Shown here piece by piece: positions 1 through 6,203 of a stretch of DNA of 6,203 nt. The notes under the pieces are model-generated. The model was given only the letters and a program-made list of their open reading frames with translations. It was not told where the DNA came from and did no database searches. Within the stretch, counting starts at the first letter, position 1, and every line of letters begins with the position of its first letter. The DNA is from Bacteroidales bacterium (lineage in GTDB: Bacteria > Bacteroidota > Bacteroidia > Bacteroidales > ML635J-15). Location: contig JAQVPT010000219.1 of the NCBI GenBank assembly GCA_028701945.1, forward strand, positions 1 to 6,203. Direction: 5' to 3'. A program made the position numbers and the translations under genes.

Positions 1-1153
1 GATAGGATTCTAAACCTTTTAACATACCATAAAAAGCGGTTTCTGCTGTATTTGGAATAAATGAAAATATAGTGTTTTCAAAATCGTAATTAATGGCCTT
101 TAGAATTTCTGGTACAAGGTATTCGCCAAGATTTTTTCTTTCATTATAAAGCTCAAAGTCTGTGCCTCTTGAAAAATATATTCTTTCGAAACTGCAAGAT
201 GTCTTTTTTTCAGGAATTCTTATCATCTGGTTTTTTATTTCACCAGATCTTTTCACAATAATTGCAGAACCAGGCTCTAGTTCTTCTATTTTATCATAAC
301 TTACATTCATTGCAGTTTGTATCACTGGACGTTCCGAAGTTGCAACAAATATTTCATCATCATGATAATAATATACGGGTCTTATTCCCCACGGATCTCT
401 AACAATAAACGCATCGCCATGTCCCAAAGCACCTCCCATCACATAACCTCCATCCCAATTATGTGTGGCGTCTCTTAATACTTTGGCAACATCAATATTT
501 TCTTCAATAAGACTACTAATCTCGAAATTATTATATCCTTGGTTTTTATATTCTCGAAATAATTTTTGATTTTCTTCCTCCATAAACAGCCCGATTAATT
601 CTAATGCGGTAACTGTATCAGAATACTCTTTAGGGTGTTGTCCAAAGTTTATCAAATAATTAAAAAGTTCATCAACGTTTGTTAGATTGAAATTTCCAGC
701 TAAGGCAAGGGTTTTTGACCGCCAATTGCTAACTCTTAATACGGGATGAACAAGATCTGGATTATTTTTACCAAATGTGCCATACCTTAAATGTCCCATA
801 TAAAACTCACCAGCAAATCTTAAATTTTCTTTTGCCCAATCTGCATCATTTATTTTGTCGGGATTATTTTTACATTCAACCTCTATTGATGAGTAAATTT
901 GATTAAAACAATCAATTATCGGATTTGTCTGTGCAGATCTAGTTCGTGAGATATATTTTAAACCTGGTGGAGGATTTAATTTGAGACTAAGAGCACCTGC
1001 TCCGTCTTGTCCTCGATTATGCTGCTTTTCCATCAACAGATACAACTTATTGATACCATATCGCCACGACCCATATTTCTCTTGATAGTATGATAAAGGT
1101 TTTAATAATCGCAGGACTGCAATTCCACATTCATGTTTAATCTGATCACTCAT
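1..1153 (-). CDS. purF: Amidophosphoribosyltransferase (PurF-type), N-terminal part; 3' end outside window
   Basis: This enzyme makes 5-phosphoribosylamine from PRPP and glutamine, the first committed step of de novo purine synthesis, in the cytoplasm. I translated the frame through to the left edge and found 384 codons without a stop. The N-terminal class II glutamine amidotransferase (Ntn-hydrolase) domain is clear. Cys9 in HECGIAVL is the expected nucleophile after removal of an eight-residue propeptide. RGQDGAG lies at residues 47-53, GNFNLTN at 153-159 and RDPWGIRP at 252-259. The phosphoribosyltransferase domain begins with ERIYFSRGTD (323-332) and continues to IPNTAETA (366-373). Its PRPP-binding loop lies beyond the edge. 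The glutaminase half looks clearly longer than that of E. coli PurF, matching my recollection of a long form (about 630 residues) in Bacteroidota; full length cannot be confirmed here. The start at 1153 gives the standard short propeptide. The gene diverges from the Msr fusion. A second purF may exist elsewhere in the genome, so the exact role (main enzyme or paralog) is open. Confidence 0.88.
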   Translation of the reverse strand, partial: MSDQIKHECGIAVLRLLKPLSYYQEKYGSWRYGINKLYLLMEKQHNRGQDGAGALSLKLNPPPGLKYISRTRSAQTNPIIDCFNQIYSSIEVECKNNPDKINDADWAKENLRFAGEFYMGHLRYGTFGKNNPDLVHPVLRVSNWRSKTLALAGNFNLTNVDELFNYLINFGQHPKEYSDTVTALELIGLFMEEENQKLFREYKNQGYNNFEISSLIEENIDVAKVLRDATHNWDGGYVMGGALGHGDAFIVRDPWGIRPVYYYHDDEIFVATSERPVIQTAMNVSYDKIEELEPGSAIIVKRSGEIKNQMIRIPEKKTSCSFERIYFSRGTDFELYNERKNLGEYLVPEILKAINYDFENTIFSFIPNTAETAFYGMLKGLESY

Positions 1154-1216
1154 TGTTAATTATCTAATTATTAAGCACTTACGCCAAGTCAAAACTTCAC
1201 CACAAAACTAAGGTAT

Positions 1217-1231
1217 TTTATTTAATAATAA
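1217..1231. repeat. 15-bp direct repeat, copy 1
   Basis: TTTATTTAATAATAA occurs here and again at 1334-1348, 117 bp apart, inside the divergent intergenic region. This copy overlaps the start of the inverted repeat at 1229. Its first ten bases recur at 2409-2418, upstream of the TolC-family gene. The sequence is low in complexity, so common function is not established. Confidence 0.35.
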
Positions 1232-1255
1232 TAAATAAATTTCAATTATTTATTA
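1229..1255. repeat. Perfect 10-bp inverted repeat, 7-base spacer
   Basis: TAATAAATAA (1229-1238) and TTATTTATTA (1246-1255) are exact reverse complements around the spacer ATTTCAA. The dyad lies about 75 bp upstream of the purF-like start and about 125 bp upstream of the msrBA start. Arms made only of A and T arise easily by chance in such DNA, so a regulator-binding role is only a possibility. There is no following T-run of the kind expected for an intrinsic terminator, and no gene ends here. Confidence 0.4.
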
Positions 1256-1333
1256 CAACTTAATATTGTCAAATTCGCAGTAATTGAATTTTCCAGAAAA
1301 CACTTAGAAAACTTTTGAGATTAAAATCTGTTA

Positions 1334-1348
1334 TTTATTTAATAATAA
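1334..1348. repeat. 15-bp direct repeat, copy 2
   Basis: This is the second exact copy of TTTATTTAATAATAA, about 30 bp upstream of the msrBA start codon, where an A/T-rich promoter or upstream element would be expected. Bases 1330-1335 (GTTATT) and 1344-1349 (AATAAC) also form a short inverted repeat across this copy. Confidence 0.35.
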
Positions 1349-1378
1349 CCTAATTTGATTTAAAAACAGTAATGCGTA

Positions 1379-2317
1379 ATGAATAAAATTTTAATATTTT
1401 TCATTTTATTTGCAAGCTCTGCAAACATTAGTTGTCAAAACAAAAAAACTGATATGGGATACAATAAACTAAATTCTGAAGAAAAAAGTGTAATAATAAA
1501 CAAAGGTACTGAACGTCCATTTACTGGTGTATATAATGACCATGATGAAATCGGGATATACAAATGTAAGCAGTGCGGTGCTTCATTATTTAAGTCGGAT
1601 ACTAAATTTGATGCAGGATGTGGCTGGCCAGCATTTGAAGATGCCATAGAGGGAGCGGTAAAACAAGTTCCCGATAAAGACGGAATGCGAACAGAAATAA
1701 TATGTGCCAACTGCAACGGGCATTTGGGGCATGTGTTTGTGGGTGAGGGGTTTACGCCAACTAACACACGGCATTGTGTAAACTCAATCTCACTAGATTT
1801 TGAATCTGATGTACCAGTATCAAATAACAGTATGATTTATGAAACTGCCATTTTTGCAGCCGGTTGTTTTTGGGGCGTAGAACATCATCTAAAACTTGTG
1901 CCGGGAGTTATTTCAACTGAAGTTGGCTACACTGGTGGGCAAACGTCTAACCCAACGTACCAAGAGGTATGTTATACAAATACGGGACATGCTGAAGCTA
2001 TAGAAGTTGTTTTTGATCCAAGTAAAACTTCCTTTGAAGAGCTTGCAAAACTATTTTTTGAAATTCACGATCCTGGACAAGTAGATCGCCAAGGTCCTGA
2101 TGTCGGTAGTCAATATCGCTCCGAAGTTTTTTATACTAACGAAAAACAAAAAGAAATCACCGAACAATTAATAGAAATTTTAAATCAAAAAGGGTATAAA
2201 GTTGTAACACGATTAACTCCTGCCGGAAAATTTTATCCTGCTGAAGAATCTCACCAAGATTATTACTCAAAAACAGGATCAAATCCATACTGCCACTTTT
2301 ATAAGAAGAAATTTTAA
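1379..2317 (+). CDS. msrBA: Bifunctional methionine sulfoxide reductase, MsrB-MsrA fusion, probably exported lipoprotein
   Basis: This protein reduces both stereoisomers of methionine sulfoxide: MsrB acts on the R form and MsrA on the S form. Residues 1-18 form a signal peptide ending in ANIS, with Cys19 as the likely lipidation site. Asn at -3 is a poor lipobox residue, so lipidation is less certain than export. The MsrB domain (about 30-142) has zinc ligands in YKCKQC (Cys63, Cys66) and ICANC (Cys109, Cys112). It also has the resolving Cys81 in GCGWPAF and the catalytic Cys133 in RHCVNS. The MsrA domain (about 155-310) has catalytic Cys163 in AAGCFWG, GYTGG at 183-187, TGHAE at 202-206, HDPGQ then DVGSQYRS, and a C-terminal resolving Cys305 in PYCHFY. 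All key cysteines are present, so both halves should be active. The domain order is the reverse of Neisseria PilB. The start fits the signal peptide. A four-codon frame (1372-1386) overlaps the start and is probably meaningless. The gene stands alone, 120 bp before the efflux genes. Confidence 0.93.
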   Translation: MNKILIFFILFASSANISCQNKKTDMGYNKLNSEEKSVIINKGTERPFTGVYNDHDEIGIYKCKQCGASLFKSDTKFDAGCGWPAFEDAIEGAVKQVPDKDGMRTEIICANCNGHLGHVFVGEGFTPTNTRHCVNSISLDFESDVPVSNNSMIYETAIFAAGCFWGVEHHLKLVPGVISTEVGYTGGQTSNPTYQEVCYTNTGHAEAIEVVFDPSKTSFEELAKLFFEIHDPGQVDRQGPDVGSQYRSEVFYTNEKQKEITEQLIEILNQKGYKVVTRLTPAGKFYPAEESHQDYYSKTGSNPYCHFYKKKF

Positions 2318-2437
2318 ATAATAATCCGGAATAAAACCAATACAAAACAAATGAAAGTTGCGTTAAAATTTTATTAAATTATTCACAAATAAATGATATT
2401 TGAATATATTTATTTAATTTAGCGTAATATTTTAACT
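2318..2437. promoter_or_regulatory. Intergenic region upstream of the efflux gene pair
   Basis: These 120 A+T-rich bases separate msrBA from the TolC-family gene and probably hold the promoter of the efflux pair. TAATTTAG at 2415-2422 differs by one base from the Bacteroidota -7 consensus TAnnTTTG and would give a leader of roughly ten bases, but no TTG element sits at the expected spacing (the nearest, at 2400-2402, is too close). GATATTTG at 2395-2402 is another one-mismatch candidate, also without a good -33 partner. I see no intrinsic terminator for msrBA. Read-through from msrBA cannot be excluded. Confidence 0.35.
2387..2415. repeat. A/T-rich inverted repeat upstream of the TolC-family gene
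   Basis: AAATAAAT (2387-2394) pairs with ATTTATTT (2408-2415), and inside it ATATT (2396-2400) pairs with AATAT (2403-2407). This leaves one unpaired G at 2395 and a two-base centre at 2401-2402. The outer arms share AATAAAT...ATTTATT with the dyad at 1229-1255. It may be an operator or a weak hairpin at the end of msrBA; chance is a real alternative in DNA of this composition. Confidence 0.35.
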
Positions 2438-3862
2438 ATGAAAAGATATTCCCTGATAGTGATATTTATTACCCTGTTTTTCTCTGCTTCTGCACAAGAG
2501 CAATGGAGTCTCGAAAGCTGTATAAACTATGCACTAAAAAACAATATTCAAATCAAAACGCAGGAACTAAACGTTGAGACAAATAATAATCAATTACTAC
2601 AATCAAAATTAGCGATTCTGCCTGGACTAAATGCTGGAGCAAGCCAAAATTTTACTCTCGGACGCACTGTTGATCCTTACACAAACGATTTTTCTACAGA
2701 TAACTTTTCGTCATCAAATTTCCAAATCTCATCATCAATGACTTTGTTTAGTGGTATGCAAAAATACAATACTATTAAAAAGTCTGAAATAGATAAAAAA
2801 GCTGGCCTTTTACTTTTGGAGCAAACAAAAAACAATATCAGTCTATCCATTGCATCAGCATATCTTAACGTACTATATTCTATGGATCTTGTAGATATTG
2901 CAAATCAACAAATTGCAATAACAGAACTACAACTAGAACAAACAATAAAATTGGTTGATGGCGGTAGTCTGCCCGAGCAAAACAAATATGAAATTTCAGC
3001 ACAATTAGCAAATGAAGAATTAAATATTGTAAATTATGAAAATCAGCTAAAGCTGGCAACACTAACACTTATACAAATACTAGAACTGGAAAGCAGTGAT
3101 GTTTTTTCTATAATTCGCCCTAATATTGATAATTTGGACACAGAATCTGCTCTATTAAGTATTGATCAAATACATTTTGAAGCAATCCAAAAAATGCCCG
3201 AGATTGAATATGCCGAATTAAATTATCTTAGCTCTGAGCGGAATTTGGCAATAGCAAAAGGCTCACTTTATCCTCAGTTAAGCATGAGTGCATCTTATGG
3301 CACTGGCTATTCTAGTGCAGCTAGAGCAATTGACCAAATTAATATGGGAACTCCCTATATATCTGGTTTTGCAACTGACAATACAGGAGGGATATTAGAT
3401 GTTTATCAATATTCTTATGATTATACTTATGCAAAAAAACCTTTTTCAGACCAGCTAAAAGACAACGCAAGTACTGCAATTGCATTTAATCTTAGCATTC
3501 CCATTTTCAATGGATTACAAGCCAGAACTAATGTTAATAATTCAAAAATATATTTAAAACAAACCAAGCTTCAGGTAGATCAGGCGAGAAAAGATCTTTA
3601 CAAAAATATCCAGCAAGCTCATTCCGATGCACAATCAGCATTAAAACAAAATCTTGCAACTCAAAAAACCCTCCAAGCTATGGAGCTAAATTTCTCTTAC
3701 ACACAAAAAAGATACGAACAAGGATTATTAAACTCAACCGACTACAATGTTGCAAAAAACAATCTATCCAGAACCGAAACAGAGCTTATACGTGCAAAAT
3801 ATGATTACGTATTTAAACTAAAGATACTTGATTTTTATAGAGGCATTACCATTAAAATTTAA
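2438..3862 (+). CDS. TolC-family outer-membrane efflux channel
   Basis: This is the outer-membrane channel of a tripartite export system. TolC-family trimers form a beta-barrel in the outer membrane and a long alpha-helical tunnel in the periplasm. Residues 1-19 are a signal peptide with an ASA cleavage site before Gln20, and no lipobox is present. The mature protein opens with WSLESCINYALKNN, the usual first helix of Bacteroidota members. Two outer-membrane efflux repeats follow. The first covers about residues 23-220 and includes the strand region LPGLNAGASQNF and the GGSLPEQNKYEISAQLANEE segment. The second covers about 245-468, with NLSIPIFNGL (351-360) and RYEQGLLNSTDYNVAKNNL (425-443). 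The length of 474 residues is normal for the family. The adaptor gene starts 13 bp downstream, so the two are probably co-transcribed and translationally coupled. The substrate cannot be read from the sequence; drug efflux, lipid or peptide export are all possible. Confidence 0.93.
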   Translation: MKRYSLIVIFITLFFSASAQEQWSLESCINYALKNNIQIKTQELNVETNNNQLLQSKLAILPGLNAGASQNFTLGRTVDPYTNDFSTDNFSSSNFQISSSMTLFSGMQKYNTIKKSEIDKKAGLLLLEQTKNNISLSIASAYLNVLYSMDLVDIANQQIAITELQLEQTIKLVDGGSLPEQNKYEISAQLANEELNIVNYENQLKLATLTLIQILELESSDVFSIIRPNIDNLDTESALLSIDQIHFEAIQKMPEIEYAELNYLSSERNLAIAKGSLYPQLSMSASYGTGYSSAARAIDQINMGTPYISGFATDNTGGILDVYQYSYDYTYAKKPFSDQLKDNASTAIAFNLSIPIFNGLQARTNVNNSKIYLKQTKLQVDQARKDLYKNIQQAHSDAQSALKQNLATQKTLQAMELNFSYTQKRYEQGLLNSTDYNVAKNNLSRTETELIRAKYDYVFKLKILDFYRGITIKI

Positions 3863-3875
3863 CCTACCATAGAAC

Positions 3876-5249
3876 ATGAATAAAAGTAATATATCACATA
3901 GACAAAAAAGAAAGAAAAAGATCATAAAATGGTCTATTATTGCGGCTTTAGCAATTATTGTCTTGTTAATAATCGGAAAAAAAGCTAGCTGGTTTGGAAA
4001 AGACAATCTCCGCAGAGTAAGCACAGAAATTGTCGAAAAAAGAAATATTAGCGAACTTGTTACCGCAAGTGGTAAAATACAACCTGAAATGGAAATAAAA
4101 TTAAGTCCTGATGTTTCGGGTGAGATTGTAGAACTAGAAGTTAGAGAGGGTGATTCAGTAAAAAAAGGTGATTTTCTATTAAAAATTAAACCCGACATTT
4201 ACGAGTCTGCGGTCGAAAGAACTATTGCTGCGGGAAACTCTGCAAATGCAAACGTAATTAACAGTAAAGCACGGCTCGAGCAAGTAACTGCACAATTTAC
4301 GCAAACGGAATTATCTTTTAATCGAAATAAAGCACTTTATGACGAAGGCGTTATTTCTTTATCCGAATACGAAAATGCTCTCGCAGCTTACCAAATGGGA
4401 ATTGCTGACGTTAAAGCTGCCGAAGCAAGTGTTACCTCTGCAAACTTCTCGCTTATAAGCTCTCAAGCTACTATTAGAGAGGCACAAGAAAATTTACGAA
4501 AAACAAGTGTGTATGCCCCAATGGATGGGACAGTTTCTATGCTGAATGTTGAAATTGGCGAACGAGTTGTAGGTACCGAAATGATGGCAGGTACTGAAAT
4601 GATGAGAATTGCTAATCTTAATGTAATGGAAGTGATTGTGGACGTTAACGAAAACGATATTGTTAAAATCAGACTTAAAGATAGTGCAGATATACAAGTT
4701 GATGCTTATCTAAAAAGAGTATTTAAAGGAGTTGTTACTGAGATTGCAAACTCTGCCTCTACAAGTGGTTTATCAGTTGATCAGGTTACTAATTTCAAGG
4801 TAAAAATCAGAATGCTTCCCGAATCATATAGCGACCTTATAGTTGAAGGAAGAGCTTATCCATTTAGACCAGGAATGTCGGCTACGGTAGATATTAATAC
4901 TAAAACAGTTTACGATGTGCCATCTGTACCAATATCAGCAGTTACGACACGCATGGACACAGCAAAAGTAAAAACAGTACAAACAAATTCTAATGACGAT
5001 AACTCCCAAGATAATGCATCAAAAGACATTTCTAACCTTCAGGAAGTGGTATTTGTTTATAATGAAGGAGAAATCGCAAAAAAAACTGTTACAACTGGAA
5101 TTCAAGATGCATATTATATTCAAATAATTGACGGATTAGCCCCTGAAGAAGAAGTTGTTACCGCTCCTTATAGTATAATTTCGAAAATCCTAAATGATGG
5201 AATGAAAGTCGAAAAGGTAAGTGTTGAGGAATTATATAGGACGGAGTAA
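3876..5249 (+). CDS. MacA/HlyD-type periplasmic adaptor (membrane fusion protein)
   Basis: This adaptor bridges an inner-membrane pump and the TolC-type channel across the periplasm. A basic stretch (residues 9-18) precedes one membrane helix (about 17-34), leaving the rest in the periplasm. The lipoyl-like domain is split: SPDVSGEIVELEVREGDSV (77-95) and VYAPMDGTVSMLNVEIGE (212-229). Between them is an alpha-helical hairpin of about 100 residues (107-208). At the hairpin tip, Arg150, Leu154 and Ser161 reproduce the spacing of the RLS motif that docks adaptors such as AcrA and MacA onto TolC. A beta-barrel domain (about 247-345) contains PFRPGMSATVDI. A membrane-proximal domain (about 346-455) follows, interrupted by a polar Asn/Asp/Ser-rich linker (about 370-386). 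The architecture fits the MacA branch, whose usual partner is a MacB-type ABC transporter, but an RND partner is not excluded. No pump gene follows, because the next gene is convergent. The start at 3876 gives the expected short cytoplasmic tail. Confidence 0.92.
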   Translation: MNKSNISHRQKRKKKIIKWSIIAALAIIVLLIIGKKASWFGKDNLRRVSTEIVEKRNISELVTASGKIQPEMEIKLSPDVSGEIVELEVREGDSVKKGDFLLKIKPDIYESAVERTIAAGNSANANVINSKARLEQVTAQFTQTELSFNRNKALYDEGVISLSEYENALAAYQMGIADVKAAEASVTSANFSLISSQATIREAQENLRKTSVYAPMDGTVSMLNVEIGERVVGTEMMAGTEMMRIANLNVMEVIVDVNENDIVKIRLKDSADIQVDAYLKRVFKGVVTEIANSASTSGLSVDQVTNFKVKIRMLPESYSDLIVEGRAYPFRPGMSATVDINTKTVYDVPSVPISAVTTRMDTAKVKTVQTNSNDDNSQDNASKDISNLQEVVFVYNEGEIAKKTVTTGIQDAYYIQIIDGLAPEEEVVTAPYSIISKILNDGMKVEKVSVEELYRTE

Positions 5250-5289
5250 CGTGGTAATGGGTGATTGGTATATGTTGAACCTTTTAAAA
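5250..5289. other. Short convergent intergenic gap
   Basis: Only 40 bases separate the stop codons of the plus-strand adaptor gene and the minus-strand peptidase gene. I see no GC-rich hairpin followed by a T-run in either direction, so no intrinsic terminator is supported; transcripts from the two sides may overlap at their ends. Confidence 0.5.
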
Positions 5290-6203
5290 CTATAATAGAA
5301 TAAGTTTATCGGTAAAAATTACTTTGCCATCATTAATTTCAATTAGATAAATTCCTGGTTTAATATGCACTAAATCGGGAGTAATTACATTTCCGCTATA
5401 AGTCTCCGAAAAAATTATTTGTCCAGACATATCTAACAAGCTAAATTTAATTTCTCTACCAAATTCAGATAGTATTGTAAGATGTGATCTGTCTGACGGG
5501 TTTGGATAGACTTTGTAATTTACAATAAGTTTTTGAATGTCAGTATTTTGAGCAGAGCTAGCTTCTGCCAACACGCAAAAATCAGGATTGACAACCACAT
5601 CTGCAACAAATCCAGCAACATTTAAAATATAGTTAGAATAATTTGCATCAACATTTTTACGTACAATCTCAAATGAATCATCATCATAAATGATCTTAAA
5701 TTCAATAGGTATCGTAAAAAGTGGCGTAACCACAGATGTTGTCGTTTGAGTCAGTTCAATATTAAGGACTGTTCCATTTTGATTCCATAATGCCTCATAT
5801 ATCGGATATCCTTCACCATAATACCATTCTGAAAAGAAGTTATCAAAATTAATACTGGTTTCCGCTTCAAGAACAAGTTTAAGGTCATCGGCAGTTGCAG
5901 TGCTATTAGCGTATTGGTATAAAAATGCTCTTAAAGCAGCAAAAAACACGTTGTCATTATTTACGATGTATCTTAACATGTGTACAAGGCAAGCTCCCTT
6001 TCGATAACTTAATCTGCTATTAAATATTCTATTGACGCTATTTAATTCCTCAAACGGCACATAAACCGAACCAGTCAAGGCTTCTTTAGCTATACTTTGG
6101 CATTCTTCTAACCATCCTTGTTCATATCCTTCGGGTTGAATAAATTCCTCTCCGCGATATTCTCCATAGCTTGCAAAACCTTCATTTCTCCAGATGTCTT
6201 GCC
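5290..6203 (-). CDS. Secreted M1-family zinc aminopeptidase with type IX sorting domain, C-terminal part; 5' end outside window
   Basis: The frame is open from the right edge to the TAG at 5290-5292 and encodes the last 303 residues. It begins with QDIWRNEGFASY. The Glu of NEGFA (codon 6181-6183) is the third zinc ligand of M1 peptidases. The HExxH motif that supplies the other ligands would lie about 20 residues further upstream, outside the window. Fragment residues 64-70 read LSYRKGA, where the Tyr (codon 6004-6006) matches the transition-state-stabilising Tyr of the family. FSEWYYGEGYPIY (about 123-135) is typical of secreted Bacteroidota members and leads into a beta-rich domain. The last 75 or so residues (about 5293-5520) form a type IX secretion sorting domain: VYPNPS, then LLDMSGQII, then IKPGIYLIEI and a final KLILL. 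The protein should therefore be exported, moved across the outer membrane by PorSS and released or anchored at the surface. Its substrate is presumably peptides; this is inferred from family. The gene is convergent with the efflux pair and not obviously linked to it. Confidence 0.92.
   Translation of the reverse strand, partial: QDIWRNEGFASYGEYRGEEFIQPEGYEQGWLEECQSIAKEALTGSVYVPFEELNSVNRIFNSRLSYRKGACLVHMLRYIVNNDNVFFAALRAFLYQYANSTATADDLKLVLEAETSINFDNFFSEWYYGEGYPIYEALWNQNGTVLNIELTQTTTSVVTPLFTIPIEFKIIYDDDSFEIVRKNVDANYSNYILNVAGFVADVVVNPDFCVLAEASSAQNTDIQKLIVNYKVYPNPSDRSHLTILSEFGREIKFSLLDMSGQIIFSETYSGNVITPDLVHIKPGIYLIEINDGKVIFTDKLILL

Larger units (their letters stand above)
1154..1378. promoter_or_regulatory. 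Divergent intergenic region between purF-like gene and msrBA
   Basis: These 225 bases separate two genes transcribed away from each other, so promoters for both must lie here or very close. The region is extremely A+T-rich and I found no open frame of interest in it. For the minus strand, TACCTTAG at 1208-1215 is one base away from the Bacteroidota -7 consensus TAnnTTTG, but the nearest upstream TTG is further away than the usual spacing, so the match is weak. For the plus strand, CTAATTTG at 1350-1357 keeps only the TTTG half. Neither gene has a recognisable Shine-Dalgarno sequence, which is usual for this phylum. The region also holds an inverted repeat (1229-1255) and a direct repeat (1217-1231 and 1334-1348), listed separately. 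Confidence 0.45.

Noticed and set aside
1372..1386. Four-codon upstream frame overlapping the msrBA start
   Set aside because: ATG followed closely by a stop is expected by chance in such A+T-rich DNA, and no attenuator-like codon run or hairpin accompanies it.
1435..1774. Two overlapping minus-strand open frames (110 and 62 residues) inside msrBA
   Set aside because: They lie wholly within a strongly supported gene on the other strand. They show no recognisable domain and are explained as shadows of it.
2157..2345. Minus-strand open frame of 62 residues at the end of msrBA
   Set aside because: It is antisense to the conserved MsrA C-terminus and has no recognisable product.
2364..2373. Palindrome TAAAATTTTA as a terminator of msrBA
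   Set aside because: It has no loop, no G/C in the stem and no T-run after it, so it does not look like an intrinsic terminator.
2880..3068. Minus-strand open frame of 62 residues inside the TolC-family gene
   Set aside because: It is an antisense shadow of a conserved coding region, with no independent support.
3818..4198. Minus-strand open frame of 126 residues across the tolC/adaptor junction
   Set aside because: It is antisense to the ends of two well-supported genes. Its product is a composition-driven Phe/Leu/Ser-rich string with no family resemblance.
4571..4605. Tandem GTEMMA-GTEMM duplication in the adaptor
   Set aside because: As I recall, relatives of this adaptor carry a similar GTxxMAGTEMM stretch here, so it looks like family sequence and not a recent duplication.
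4494..4697. Minus-strand open frame of 67 residues inside the adaptor gene
   Set aside because: It is His/Asn/Phe-rich because it mirrors the lipoyl and beta-barrel coding region, and there is no sign of a real gene.
6076..6078. TTG as a start codon for a 262-residue protein
   Set aside because: The frame stays open upstream to the window edge and encodes the conserved M1 zinc-ligand motif NEGFA, so the gene starts outside the window.

Overview
The window is a low-GC stretch of a chromosome from a member of the Bacteroidota. Several signs agree on this. The M1 peptidase at the right edge ends in a type IX secretion (Por) sorting domain, which is almost confined to this phylum. The PurF-like enzyme at the left edge is the long form with an HNRGQDGAG motif that I associate with this phylum. 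The starts lack clear Shine-Dalgarno sequences and the intergenic DNA is very A+T-rich. I cannot assign an order or family from the sequence alone.

Layout, left to right: (1) 1-1153, minus strand: N-terminal 384 residues of an amidophosphoribosyltransferase (PurF-type), running off the left edge. (2) 1154-1378: divergent A+T-rich intergenic region with a perfect 10-bp inverted repeat and a 15-bp direct repeat, presumably holding promoters for both flanking genes. (3) 1379-2317, plus: an MsrB-MsrA fusion with a signal peptide, probably an exported lipoprotein that repairs oxidised methionine in the envelope. (4) 2318-2437: short A+T-rich gap with a second A/T-only dyad. (5) 2438-3862 and 3876-5249, plus: a TolC-family outer-membrane channel and a MacA/HlyD-type periplasmic adaptor, 13 bp apart and almost certainly one transcription unit. 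No inner-membrane pump follows. (6) 5290-6203, minus, convergent: C-terminal part of a secreted M1 zinc aminopeptidase with a type IX sorting domain, running off the right edge.

The genes fall into three unrelated jobs: de novo purine synthesis, methionine-sulfoxide repair in the envelope, and tripartite export (outer and periplasmic parts only), plus a secreted peptidase. The features that recur are envelope and secretion functions. I see no RNA gene, CRISPR array, insertion sequence, phage or toxin-antitoxin module. I do not see convincing evidence of an undescribed system. The points most worth checking are the missing transporter of the efflux pair, the weak lipobox of the Msr fusion, and the two similar A/T dyads upstream of msrBA and the efflux pair.
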